Made by a program: the position numbers and the translations under genes | Notes under the pieces: generated by a model | Seen by the model: the letters and a program-made list of their open reading frames with translations, nothing else | What the model was told of the DNA's origin: nothing | Database searches by the model: none | IMG/VR virus record: IMGVR_UViG_3300025087_000036 | Coordinates: 1 to 64,000 of that record | Length of the DNA stretch: 64,000 nt | Source of the DNA: a virus | Direction: 5' to 3' (one strand) | Shown here: positions 41,474 to 50,155 of the stretch, piece after piece | Position numbering within the stretch: the stretch's first letter is position 1 | Layout of the letters: the number at the start of each line of letters is the position of its first letter

Positions 41474-42091
41474 ATGATAACAGTTGGTTTTGATATTGAT
41501 GGAACCCTAAGAAACATAGTCGATAACATAGGATACTTCTTGGAAATAGATCATCCTGATAAGGTGGATACCTATTTGGGGTGTTTTAAGTCAGAGTATT
41601 ATGCCCTGGAAAAGGCTTTTGGTGATAGGGGACAAATGTTGAGTTGGATGTATGAGGAACGTCCATTTGAGATATTTGGTAAATCTGGCAGGGTACACCC
41701 AAGGGTTATTGATGATCTGAATATCTTTGCCAATGTGGCGAAACAAAATGGTGTCCAGGTTGTTATTGCGTCTGTTCAACAACAAAGGTCCATCACGGCA
41801 ACCTTGCATTGGTTGTCAAAATACGGCTGCAAGCTAGACAAGTTTGCGTTTTTCCCCACCATGCAAGAAAAAATAGACGCAAATTTTGATATTTATGTTG
41901 ATGACTGTCCAATGGTTCTGAATGCGTTTTGTTCGGAACAAATACAACACAACGGTTTATCAATATACAGAGCAATAAAGGTGCCCTATGATTTCAACTC
42001 TAGTATAGAGTGTCCATATTTGGATATAGCTGGGGGGCAATTCGATGAGCTATACAATTTGCTTGGGGTAGAGAAAGTTTTAAAGATATAA
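41474..42091 (+). CDS. HAD-superfamily phosphatase-like protein
   Basis: Start at ATG 41474 (GGAGG 9 bases upstream); the frame is open from 41429 but that part covers the hairpin. 205 residues. FDIDGTLRN is the nucleophile motif (DxDGT), VVIASVQQQ motif II, and FDIYVDDCPMVLNAF the acidic motif IV. Phage HAD proteins of this kind include 5'(3')-nucleotidases; substrate not evident. Confidence 0.8.
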   Translation: MITVGFDIDGTLRNIVDNIGYFLEIDHPDKVDTYLGCFKSEYYALEKAFGDRGQMLSWMYEERPFEIFGKSGRVHPRVIDDLNIFANVAKQNGVQVVIASVQQQRSITATLHWLSKYGCKLDKFAFFPTMQEKIDANFDIYVDDCPMVLNAFCSEQIQHNGLSIYRAIKVPYDFNSSIECPYLDIAGGQFDELYNLLGVEKVLKI

Positions 42092-42092
42092 T

Positions 42093-42914
42093 ATGTCAAA
42101 AGCTAATCTTGAAACAGGGTTGAAAGTATGCCCTAAATGTGGGATTGAAAAACCTATTGGCCAGTTTCACGTTAGTAGGAGAAACAAAGATGGGTTGCAG
42201 TATGTGTGTAAGAATTGTAATTGTGTTGCAACCAAAAGTTGGGTAGAGAACAACAAGGATAAGGCGAAGGAGAGCCGTAAAGCTTGGAAAGAAAACAACA
42301 AAGATTACATGAAAAATTGGAGAGAAAACAACAAAGATAAAGTGGAACAGTATGGAAAAAATTGGAGAGAGAACAATAGGGTCTACAGAAAAAATTATCG
42401 TGAAACCAACAAAGACAAAATAAAGCAATATAGTAAAAAATATTATGAAAACAATAGAGATAAGGTGAATCAAATTGGTAAAGCTTGGAGAGAGAACAAC
42501 AAAAATAAGATGAACCAACTCAATAGGGGTTTGTATGAAAAATACAAAAAAATGGATCTGTGTGTTAAATGCGGATCAGAATTGATGGAAAATAGCAAAT
42601 TGTTTTGTGAAAAATGTTGGTTCAAAAGTTGTTCTTACGGAAATCTTGGTTCAAATAAACATTGGGAACACCTGAAAAACTTGTTTGAACAACAAAATCG
42701 TAAGTGTTATTGGAGTACACTTGATCTTATATTGGGAGTCAATGCTTCCATCGATCATATAAAGCCTGTATCAGAGTATCCAGATTTGGCAAGGGATTTG
42801 GATAATGTTTGTTGGTGTGATGATTCAACAAACAAATCAAAAGGAAACCGTGATCCAGATGAATTCAAAGAAGAACTTGACACATATGTCTTTTATGACA
42901 GAAAGGATAATTAA
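42093..42914 (+). CDS. HNH homing endonuclease with repeat linker (copy B)
   Basis: 273 residues, sister of the gene at 19329: zinc ribbon CPKCGIEKPIGQF and CKNCNC, a linker of about seven units based on NNKDKxxQxxKxWRE (versus four in copy A), CVKCG/CEKC, then RKCYWSTLDLILG, ASIDHIKPVSEYP and NVCWCDDSTNKSKGN. The linker difference shows expansion or contraction of in-frame repeats. One base separates it from the HAD gene stop; no TATTTAT box. Confidence 0.9.
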   Translation: MSKANLETGLKVCPKCGIEKPIGQFHVSRRNKDGLQYVCKNCNCVATKSWVENNKDKAKESRKAWKENNKDYMKNWRENNKDKVEQYGKNWRENNRVYRKNYRETNKDKIKQYSKKYYENNRDKVNQIGKAWRENNKNKMNQLNRGLYEKYKKMDLCVKCGSELMENSKLFCEKCWFKSCSYGNLGSNKHWEHLKNLFEQQNRKCYWSTLDLILGVNASIDHIKPVSEYPDLARDLDNVCWCDDSTNKSKGNRDPDEFKEELDTYVFYDRKDN

Positions 42915-42916
42915 AT

Positions 42917-44023
42917 ATGGCGATAACAAAAGATGGGGTTAGGGAGGTTATCAAAAAGGTAGAGGACGGTAGTTTCACAAGCTACTTTTTCTTACCAGAT
43001 TTCGAAAAACAATCTGGTGGAGTCAAACTAACATACGATCATGTTCGCTGCATGAACCAAAATGGATTCAGGGCAGTTGTCTTGCACCAAAAGTCTGGGT
43101 TTCAACCAAAGTGGCTTGAAGAGTATTATCCAAAAACGGAAGACGGAAAAATTGAAGATGTGATCTTCCAATATTTGGACGATGGGAAACTCCAAATAAA
43201 CATGGAGGATTTCTTTTTTATACCAGAAGGCTTTCCTCAATTGATGGAAAACCTACAGAAGCAAAATGCACCATGCAAGAGGATCGTGTTTTGTCAGAAC
43301 TGGTATTATGTGTTGAATGCTTTGCAACCTGGTGTTCTTTGGAACCACTATGGGATAAATGATTGCATGAGTGTGTCCAATACCCAATCTGATTATCTGA
43401 AAATGATCATGCCATTTCTTAGGATAAAGAATGTTGTTGGTAAGATTGATCCAGCCGATTTTTACCCTCCGAAAAAGATGACAGACAAGAAGCTTCAAAT
43501 TTCATTCATCCCCTCTAGGGATGGTGGGTTGAAGTCATACAATGTGATCAAGACATTCTATGCTCTTTTCCCCCACCTACGGTTCATCCAATTCAAGGAA
43601 ATCAAAGGTCTATCCAGGGAAGATTATGCTTCTGCTTTGCGTGAATCTGCTTTCTATGCCCACTTCGATGAGTTTAGTTCTTGGGGCACAGCACCAATTG
43701 AGGCTTGGTTATCCAAGTGTTTGTTGGTAGGCTGGGATGGTGTTGGTGGCAGAGAGTACATGAGTGGAGATAATAGTTGGCTTGCCCCAAACGGAGATAT
43801 ATTCAGGGTAGCTTTGGTGATGGGTAAAATGGTTGAAGCGTATATCATGAATGATATCCCGCAAAAGATTTGGGATTCGATGGAAGCTGCAACAATGTTG
43901 TATTCACCAGAGGCAGAAAAGGATTCTATTATCAGAGTCCACAATGAATACAGGGAAGATAGGATCAAAGAGTTGGAACACTTGATAACTATTATCGAAG
44001 AAACGGAGGAAAAGGATGCTTGA
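42917..44023 (+). CDS. Glycosyltransferase-like protein, 368 aa
   Basis: GT-B like layout. N-terminal SYFFLPDFEKQSGGVKLTYD, GFRAVVLHQKSGFQPKWLEE; C-terminal QISFIPSRDGGLKSYNVIKT, FDEFSSWGTAPIEAWLSKCL and GWDGVGGREYMSG, typical of phage GT4-like transferases. It overlaps the following GT gene by 8 bases. With its neighbour it forms a second, smaller sugar module directly before the late sigma gene. Confidence 0.75.
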   Translation: MAITKDGVREVIKKVEDGSFTSYFFLPDFEKQSGGVKLTYDHVRCMNQNGFRAVVLHQKSGFQPKWLEEYYPKTEDGKIEDVIFQYLDDGKLQINMEDFFFIPEGFPQLMENLQKQNAPCKRIVFCQNWYYVLNALQPGVLWNHYGINDCMSVSNTQSDYLKMIMPFLRIKNVVGKIDPADFYPPKKMTDKKLQISFIPSRDGGLKSYNVIKTFYALFPHLRFIQFKEIKGLSREDYASALRESAFYAHFDEFSSWGTAPIEAWLSKCLLVGWDGVGGREYMSGDNSWLAPNGDIFRVALVMGKMVEAYIMNDIPQKIWDSMEAATMLYSPEAEKDSIIRVHNEYREDRIKELEHLITIIEETEEKDA

Positions 44024-44777
44024 TATCAGATACATTATACCACTTCACAAAAAAGATGAGAGAGTCATCAAAGCTATAAATTCAGTAATTGAGTGTGTCG
44101 TTTATGTTGTCTGCGGCGACAGTGAAATTTTTGAGTGGATGAAGACTAAGATTTTACCTGGAGAAGCCGTGTTGTTGAATGCTAACTCCAAAAGCAAATC
44201 TTATCCAGAGTTGGTGAATTTTGGGTATGCGTCTATGAGTGGAACTCCAGACTACATAAGCATCCTTGAGTTCGATGATCAGCTTACCCCAAATTCTGGC
44301 AAGATACTTAAAGAATACCTACAGGACTTTCAGGATGCAGACATTGTAGCTCCCCTAGCTTGTATATGCAAAGAGGGGGATGGAAGCGACAACCTTCCAA
44401 TATTGCTTGGAATGTCGAATGAAGTTTGCTTCGCTCCAAACATGGTTGATGAATATGGGCAATACGACTTCAACTTGATGCTTAGATCAAACTTCATGTT
44501 TGTCAATGGGTGCTATATCAAACCAAGGTGTTTCGAAGAGTGGGGAAAATTCAAGACAACCTTCAAGGTGTTCTATGATTATGAGTGGGCATTGAGGATG
44601 ATATATAACGGTGCCATTGTTCGTGGGGTTCCAAAGGCAACTCATTTTCATTATTTGTCAGATGATGGTGCCTTTGAAACAAACAAGAAATTGGATAAGA
44701 AGATTGTTGAAAAATGGCTTAGTGCCGTAAGAAGGGAATACTTTTTTGAAGAAGAAAGGCCCCTTAAGATAGAGTAA
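44016..44777 (+). CDS. Glycosyltransferase family 2-like protein
   Basis: 253 residues. DIRYIIPLHKKDERVIKAIN start, SYPELVNFGYASMSG, SILEFDDQLTPNSGK (acidic donor/metal site) and FKVFYDYEWALRMIYNGAIV C-terminal, the pattern of GT-A phage transferases. Overlaps the preceding gene. Confidence 0.75.
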   Translation: MLDIRYIIPLHKKDERVIKAINSVIECVVYVVCGDSEIFEWMKTKILPGEAVLLNANSKSKSYPELVNFGYASMSGTPDYISILEFDDQLTPNSGKILKEYLQDFQDADIVAPLACICKEGDGSDNLPILLGMSNEVCFAPNMVDEYGQYDFNLMLRSNFMFVNGCYIKPRCFEEWGKFKTTFKVFYDYEWALRMIYNGAIVRGVPKATHFHYLSDDGAFETNKKLDKKIVEKWLSAVRREYFFEEERPLKIE

Positions 44778-44796
44778 AACTAGAGAGATAAAGAGA

Positions 44797-45474
44797 ATGG
44801 TAAAACTCAAAAAGAAGGAGTATTGGGGAGAGAAAGAAGAACGTGCTGTTGTTGAATACTTGCAGTTGAAAAATGTGGATCTAGCTAAAGCAGATTTAAT
44901 TTTCCAGCAAACCCTATACAAGCCACTTAAAAAACTTGTTGAAAACATCATGTTCACCTATAGGTTAAGCATACCTAATGAAGATGTTTCTGAACAGGTT
45001 ATGGATTGTATGGTTTTTGTTGTCTATAAAATGGATAGATACAATCCAGATTTGGAAACAAAGGCGTTTTCCTATTATGGCACAATAGCAAAAAACTACA
45101 TGATTGCTAAAAAGAACAAAAACCAAACGAAAATAAACTCCTTTGTTGACATTGATGATGTGGTTGGGTTTGAACATGAGCAAGGATTGTTTGTGGGCAA
45201 CGAATATGAGGGTGAGGTAGAATCCCTTTCCTTCCTAATCTCCGTTGCAGCAGAGGACATTGAGAGGGCTTTAGAGGGAGATCTGACATTGGACAGTAAC
45301 ACCTATAAACTTGGAGAGGCTATTGTGACATTGTTAAAAAATTATCAGGATATAAACATACAGCACAAGAGGCAGTTTTACTTTATAGCTAGGGAGTTTA
45401 CAGGGTTGACTGCCAAGGAAATAACCAAGTCCCTCCACAAAATACAAGAGATATTCGATAGATCAAATCGATAG
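44797..45474 (+). CDS. 55: Late-transcription sigma factor (T4 gp55-like)
   Basis: 225 residues. The region-2-like core reads LVENIMFTYRLSIPNEDVSE, MVFVVYKMDRYNPD, then KAFSYYGTIAKNYMIAKKNK and SFVDIDDVVG, a series I recognise from gp55 proteins of T4-like phages. It should direct host RNA polymerase to -10-only late promoters; the TATTTAT boxes upstream of endonuclease, lysis and structural genes are the obvious candidates. It directly precedes the structural block, whose first gene has such a box. Confidence 0.82.
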   Translation: MVKLKKKEYWGEKEERAVVEYLQLKNVDLAKADLIFQQTLYKPLKKLVENIMFTYRLSIPNEDVSEQVMDCMVFVVYKMDRYNPDLETKAFSYYGTIAKNYMIAKKNKNQTKINSFVDIDDVVGFEHEQGLFVGNEYEGEVESLSFLISVAAEDIERALEGDLTLDSNTYKLGEAIVTLLKNYQDINIQHKRQFYFIAREFTGLTAKEITKSLHKIQEIFDRSNR

Positions 45475-45478
45475 CTAA

Positions 45479-45485
45479 TATTTAT
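45479..45485 (+). promoter_or_regulatory. TATTTAT late-promoter-like box before the baseplate block
   Basis: AATATTTATCC, 21 bases before ATG 45506, with GGGGG between. Position at the head of the structural genes supports a late promoter. Confidence 0.6.
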
Positions 45486-45505
45486 CCACAGGGGGTATAT
45501 AAAAA

Positions 45506-45904
45506 ATGAGTGAAAAAAGGTTAGCATTGGACAGTGAAAGCATTGTCTTCATATTGAACTATATATTGATGAATATTGAAGAGGACAGAAGGCTTGCCCT
45601 GACCCACCATGACGCCCTAAATGAGGCCATAGACACGATGGGTGGTCTTGGTGGTGGGGAGTTAGTGTTGCTAGTTGAGCCCTTTGCAAAGAGCATTGTG
45701 GGCTTCCTGGATTCAACTTCAAAGTCAACGGATAATGCAATTAAGGTTGCAAAACTATTATCCGATTATGTCCTTAAAATCCAGGCAACAAGTCAGGCTT
45801 TTTCCGATGAAGAAAGAGAGAGCATTGAAGCTTTGGTTAAGGATCTGAAAAATGAGAAAAAGACCGTGGATGATTCCATGTCTGGATTAAGGGTGGTTAA
45901 GTAA
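45506..45904 (+). CDS. Hypothetical structural-region protein, 132 aa
   Basis: First gene behind the late-type box. Mostly helical (LDSESIVFILNYILMNIEED; IVGFLDSTSKSTDNAIKVAK), with a central Gly-rich turn (MGGLGGGE). Likely a minor baseplate or tail-assembly protein by position; no family known. Confidence 0.65.
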   Translation: MSEKRLALDSESIVFILNYILMNIEEDRRLALTHHDALNEAIDTMGGLGGGELVLLVEPFAKSIVGFLDSTSKSTDNAIKVAKLLSDYVLKIQATSQAFSDEERESIEALVKDLKNEKKTVDDSMSGLRVVK

Positions 45905-46143
45905 TGGCATTAGACTACAAAAAGGCTGCACAACAAGTGGTGGATAAATTGGATTCACTTGGAATGGATTCAACTGTTGATGGGAAACCATCTCATACAG
46001 CTAGATTAGTTGAAGAAATCATGAAGGCAATTATCCAAGAGATCAAAATGGATGGGGTTGTTATGGTTACAACTCAAGTGACCACACAAGGAAGTCCTGG
46101 GTTTCACACTGGAACTGGAATAGGAAAGGGTTACATACTATAA
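45904..46143 (+). CDS. Small structural-region protein, 79 aa
   Basis: Starts on the last base of the previous stop (TAATG). Helical N-terminus (LDYKKAAQQVVDKLDSLG), then a beta/Gly-rich end VTTQGSPGFHTGTGIGKGYI, a pattern frequent in short baseplate-region proteins of myoviruses. Role unknown. Confidence 0.62.
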   Translation: MALDYKKAAQQVVDKLDSLGMDSTVDGKPSHTARLVEEIMKAIIQEIKMDGVVMVTTQVTTQGSPGFHTGTGIGKGYIL

Positions 46144-46334
46144 TGGGAGATCTAAAGATTCTGTCAAAGAACCAATTGAAGGATAGGCTAAGATTTTTGT
46201 CAGACAAGATTCAGAGCATATACGATTCTATTGAGCCAAAGCTACTTGAGTTTTCTGAATTGAAGAAGGAATACACAGCCATTTTGGTTGAGCTAAAAGA
46301 TAGGGGATTGCTTGGAGAGGTAGATAAAAAGTGA
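46143..46334 (+). CDS. Small coiled-coil protein, 63 aa
   Basis: Charged, uninterrupted helix with heptad character (LKDRLRFLSDKIQSIYDSIE, then LLEFSELKKEYTAILVELKD). TAATG overlap upstream and GTGA overlap downstream. Possibly a structural adaptor. Confidence 0.62.
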   Translation: MGDLKILSKNQLKDRLRFLSDKIQSIYDSIEPKLLEFSELKKEYTAILVELKDRGLLGEVDKK

Positions 46335-46738
46335 GTAATAAAACCCTGCAATCGTTGTGTACCTTTGCCAACTCTTCCAGCAAGAATAGTGCGGTGGAAA
46401 CAGAGATTTTGTACCATGCTAAAGTTGTTTCGGTTGAGGATCCATGGAACTGCAAAAGGATAAAGGTAAGAATAGATGGAGTAGACAATAGCTTTAGGGA
46501 TAAAGAACTAGCATGGTGCATTCCTTTTATGTCGTCTTTTTTCCATTGCTTGCCACTTGTTGGGGAGCATGTCCTTTGCTTTTGTAAGAATCCGTGGAAC
46601 AAAGCCTTTGATAGATTTTGGATAGGACCAATACTAACAGGAGACAATACCGAAACGGAAACATACGAATCTTCTATGAATGAGCTTGGTTTGACGGTTA
46701 GAAACAAAAACAAAGGAACCTCGGTGGGCAGAGCATGA
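46331..46738 (+). CDS. Baseplate OB-fold protein (gp5 N-terminal-like)
   Basis: GTG 46331 overlaps the previous stop (GTGA). 135 residues. KVVSVEDPWNCKRIKVRIDG, then LAWCIPFMSSFFHCLPLVGE and HVLCFCKN...FWIGPIL follow the OB domain of T4 gp5/VgrG-type central spike proteins. No lysozyme domain is attached. It overlaps the next gene (ATGA), which may supply the following part of the spike. Confidence 0.68.
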   Translation: MSNKTLQSLCTFANSSSKNSAVETEILYHAKVVSVEDPWNCKRIKVRIDGVDNSFRDKELAWCIPFMSSFFHCLPLVGEHVLCFCKNPWNKAFDRFWIGPILTGDNTETETYESSMNELGLTVRNKNKGTSVGRA

Positions 46739-47142
46739 AATTTCTAAGGGATGATGACATAGGGTTTGTTGGAAGGGGGGAATCTAAGAACTGTGTTTTG
46801 TGTAGACAAGACAGAAGCATTCTTATTACCAGTGACATATTGAAGACAAACTCCCAAACTGAAACAGAATCAATATCCCTAAATGCCCTGGAGGAAAAGA
46901 TAGGGGTATTGGCTAAAGACATTGAACTGTTTTCCAAGGGTTCAACCAGGACGCCAGAATCAATTGTTTATGGTGAGTCCCTTGTAGAAATCCTCAAGTG
47001 GATTGTCAACATAATGATGACCCACAAACACCCGCCAAATGCACCACCCATTCCAGATTGGTTTTCAGATGCTAGGAACAAGATGAAAGAATTGACGGAC
47101 GATAAATCTGGGATAGTCAACAAAAGGGTGAAGTCAAGATAA
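46735..47142 (+). CDS. Baseplate-region protein, 135 aa
   Basis: Begins MKFLRDDDIGFVGRGESKNC, a gp5-like segment after the OB domain, then helices and HKHPPNAPPIPDWF. The split into two proteins with ATGA coupling is unusual if it corresponds to one T4 protein. Function inferred from position. Confidence 0.6.
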   Translation: MKFLRDDDIGFVGRGESKNCVLCRQDRSILITSDILKTNSQTETESISLNALEEKIGVLAKDIELFSKGSTRTPESIVYGESLVEILKWIVNIMMTHKHPPNAPPIPDWFSDARNKMKELTDDKSGIVNKRVKSR

Positions 47143-47163
47143 TTATGTTGTAGGGGTATACAC

Positions 47164-47580
47164 ATGAAAAATAGGGATTCAGCATTCAGGAAAGAAAAGA
47201 CGTTCAACATTGTTAACCCCATCATTGGAACAAACACGGATGGGGTTTTCAAGCTTTCAAAAACATCCATTGACAAGTACAAGTCAAATCTATACACCCT
47301 AATTTTTACTGGTGTAGGAGAAAGACTAATGATGCCAAACTTTGGCACTATGATTAGGAACTACTTATTTGAGCAGTTGGATGATAACACTTTTGAAGCA
47401 ATCAGAACAGATATCATAAACAAGGTTTCGTATTGGATACCAGAATTAGTGGTGAACAATGTATCATTCAAAAGTGAAACAGCAGATGTGGAAAACAACA
47501 TCATGAATATTAGGATAGACTTTTCTCTGAAGAGAGATGAAACGATACAAGATTTCATCGAAATAGAAACAAGGGTGTAA
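47164..47580 (+). CDS. 25: Baseplate wedge protein (gp25-like)
   Basis: 138 residues. The GPW/gp25 pattern is clear: TLIFTGVGERLMMPNFGTMI, LFEQLDDNTFEAI, then a beta-rich end DFSLKRDETIQDFIEIE. gp25 proteins form the inner wedge near the tail tube and initiate the sheath. It precedes the gp6-like gene as in many myoviruses. Confidence 0.88.
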   Translation: MKNRDSAFRKEKTFNIVNPIIGTNTDGVFKLSKTSIDKYKSNLYTLIFTGVGERLMMPNFGTMIRNYLFEQLDDNTFEAIRTDIINKVSYWIPELVVNNVSFKSETADVENNIMNIRIDFSLKRDETIQDFIEIETRV

Positions 47581-47586
47581 ACAGAT

Positions 47587-49452
47587 ATGGCAGATAGAAA
47601 AATAAACTTCAACTACTTCAATAGGGACTTTGATTCTTTGAAGGTTGACTTGAAAAATTACATCAAGTTAAACTACCCAGACCAGTATAATGACTTTTCA
47701 GAATCGTCTGTTGGTATGATGCTATTGGAAATACCAGCGTATGTTGGGGATATACTCTCCTACCATGTTGACCAAAAGTTCAATGAATTGTTTTTGGATT
47801 CAGCACAGAATAGGAACAGCGTACTTAGGTTAGCTAAAAACCTTGGCTACAAACCAAGGGGTAAAAGACCCGCTGTAACAATGTTGGATGTTAGTATTGA
47901 GATTCCTGTTTCCGGCGATGGGTACGATGCAGATTATCTTTTGACGATTGGGGAAGGTATGCGAGTAGCTTCTACCTCTGGTCAGAAGTATGAGGTCATA
48001 GAAGCAATAGATTTTAGTGTGCAAACTTCTCTTGGTGGTGTGAATAACAGAACTATTGAACCAATCTATAATACCCAAAACGAAATAGTAAACTACAAAG
48101 TAACGAAGAGAGTTGCAGCTATGGCTGGGGAATCAAAAATCGTTTCCCTGGAAATTACAAACGCAAATGCCATACCATACATGAAGTGGAAGATCAACTC
48201 TGGTGATTATAACATAACAGAAGTTAGGGATATGATTTCCAAAGACGATAGATACTCTCCAACCACAGAAGCAGATTGGTCAGAGGATGGATCATATAAT
48301 GTGTGGTATGAAGTTGATTCTCTTCCACAAGAAAGAGTGTTTGTAGATACGTCCGTTGTAAGTGGAGCGGAAGGATATTGGAAATATACAGAGAGAAGGT
48401 TCATAAAAGAGTATGATGAAAATGGGGACTGTGTTCTAACATTTGGTGCTGGATATACAGATTTTGACAACTACAATAATTACATTACCAATGGTTTGAG
48501 TGGGCTTAATTTGGCAACTCTGTTGAACAACGATTCCCTTGGTAGGATTCCAGATGCCGGAACGTATATGCATTGTAGATACAGGACAGGGGCGGGCAAG
48601 GAAACAAACGCTTCCCAGGGAACAATCACTAGGGTTGATTCATATGAGGTAACGTATGTTCCAGGTGGATCTGTTCCAGTACAAACCTTGTCCGATGTTG
48701 TGTCTAGTTTGAAGACAACAAACCCAATCCCAGCTATAGGTGGTAGGGACTTTGAAACCATAGAAGAAATAAAGCATGTTGCGTCTAAGCATTTCTCAAG
48801 CCAAGATAGATGTGTAACAGTTGACGATTACATGAGTAGGGTCTCACAGTTGCCATTGAACTATGGAACAATATTTAGATCATACGCAGAACCAGATACA
48901 GTATCAAAGAACACTAAGATTTATGTGTTGGGGTTGGATGAAAACAACAAACTAAAGAACACAGGGAACGATCAGTTGAAATACAACTTGGCTTCTTACT
49001 TGAAGAACTACAGGGTGTTAAATGATGTTGTGACCATTCATGATGGAACAATAATAAATGTTGGGATAAGGTTTTCTGTCCAATGTACTCAAACAGATAA
49101 CAAGAAAACTGTTGTTGCAAACTGTATAGGGGTGTTGAAAGATTACTTTGCTATTGAGAAATGGCAGATGAACGATACCATATATATCAGTCAAGTTATA
49201 GAACTGTTGAGGAAGCAACCTGGGGTTGTCAATGTTGGGAGTATCAAGTTTTCCAATTTGGTTGGCGGGGATTATTCAAGTGATGTCTATGCAAGAGAAG
49301 GAATGAGCAACACACAGATAATTAGTAAGATAACTCTTGGTGATGGATCAATTGAGATGATACCAATTAACAACAAGTTGACAGCACCAAAAAGTGGTAT
49401 GTTCGAAATCAAGTATCCAGAAAAAAACATAAGTGGTGCTGTAATAACATAA
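47587..49452 (+). CDS. 6: Baseplate wedge protein (gp6/baseplate J-like)
   Basis: 621 residues, the T4 gp6 size. N-terminal FNYFNRDFDSLKVDLKNYIK, YPDQYNDFSESSVGMMLLEI, AYVGDILSYHVDQKFNELFL and RLAKNLGYKPRGKRPAV are the hallmarks of gp6-type wedge proteins; the C-terminal half carries SQDRCVTVDDYMSRV and baseplate-J-like beta domains. Forms the inner baseplate ring with gp25. Confidence 0.9.
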   Translation: MADRKINFNYFNRDFDSLKVDLKNYIKLNYPDQYNDFSESSVGMMLLEIPAYVGDILSYHVDQKFNELFLDSAQNRNSVLRLAKNLGYKPRGKRPAVTMLDVSIEIPVSGDGYDADYLLTIGEGMRVASTSGQKYEVIEAIDFSVQTSLGGVNNRTIEPIYNTQNEIVNYKVTKRVAAMAGESKIVSLEITNANAIPYMKWKINSGDYNITEVRDMISKDDRYSPTTEADWSEDGSYNVWYEVDSLPQERVFVDTSVVSGAEGYWKYTERRFIKEYDENGDCVLTFGAGYTDFDNYNNYITNGLSGLNLATLLNNDSLGRIPDAGTYMHCRYRTGAGKETNASQGTITRVDSYEVTYVPGGSVPVQTLSDVVSSLKTTNPIPAIGGRDFETIEEIKHVASKHFSSQDRCVTVDDYMSRVSQLPLNYGTIFRSYAEPDTVSKNTKIYVLGLDENNKLKNTGNDQLKYNLASYLKNYRVLNDVVTIHDGTIINVGIRFSVQCTQTDNKKTVVANCIGVLKDYFAIEKWQMNDTIYISQVIELLRKQPGVVNVGSIKFSNLVGGDYSSDVYAREGMSNTQIISKITLGDGSIEMIPINNKLTAPKSGMFEIKYPEKNISGAVIT

Positions 49453-49486
49453 TACACTATTTGTGGGTTTTTAACCTCTAACCATA

Positions 49487-49493
49487 TATTTAT
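49487..49493 (+). promoter_or_regulatory. TATTTAT late-promoter-like box
   Basis: TATATTTATATTGCGGAGG, box 18 bases before ATG 49511 of an HNH gene. Confidence 0.55.
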
Positions 49494-49510
49494 ATTGCGG
49501 AGGTTGAAAA

Positions 49511-50155
49511 ATGGAAAAAACTGATCGCGGATTTGAAGAGAGATCAAAAAAAGAAAGAAGCGAACTACAAACAAAAATTAATAAGAAAATTTGGGCTTCT
49601 TATACAGAAGAAGAAAGATTGGCTAGATCGTTAGCTATAAGTAAAGCGAAGATTGGAAAACTACGGGGTAAGTTTTCTGTTGTGCCGCCAAGAAATAAGA
49701 AGTGCGGATATGGTGTATGTGACAACTTAGTATATGAAAAAATATTGCAAAATGGTGGAAGGAAGTGGAATAAATATTGTTGCAAAGAACACTCTCGTTT
49801 GGGGGCTGGAAAGAACATAACAAAGGCAAACACAAAATCCATAGAAAACAAAACAAAATATTACGAATATAGGAAAGAGGTTTATAGGTTTACATTTAGA
49901 AACAATTTATCAAAATTGGTTGGGTACGAAAAAAGGGGTAAAATGAAAATTGGAACTGACAATTATAATTTAGATCACATCTATTCCATATATGATGGGT
50001 ACACAAATAAAGTAGATCCAAGTGTTGTTGGAAACATAGAAAACCTGCGGTTTATACCATGGAAAGAAAACAGAAAAAAGGGAAACATCTCCCATATTAC
50101 ACTAAATGAATTAATTGATAGAGTGGTAAGGAGCCAATATGCCAGCAACATCTAA
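49511..50155 (+). CDS. HNH homing endonuclease in the baseplate block
   Basis: 214 residues. Basic N-terminus with NUMOD-like helices, a zinc site (KKCGYGVCDN; KYCCKEHS) and a nuclease core YNLDHIYSIYDGYTNKVDPS, VVGNIENLRFIPWKENRKKG, NISHITLNEL, related to the gene at 22272. It has its own late-type box and its end overlaps the damaged gene at 50139. Confidence 0.85.
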   Translation: MEKTDRGFEERSKKERSELQTKINKKIWASYTEEERLARSLAISKAKIGKLRGKFSVVPPRNKKCGYGVCDNLVYEKILQNGGRKWNKYCCKEHSRLGAGKNITKANTKSIENKTKYYEYRKEVYRFTFRNNLSKLVGYEKRGKMKIGTDNYNLDHIYSIYDGYTNKVDPSVVGNIENLRFIPWKENRKKGNISHITLNELIDRVVRSQYASNI

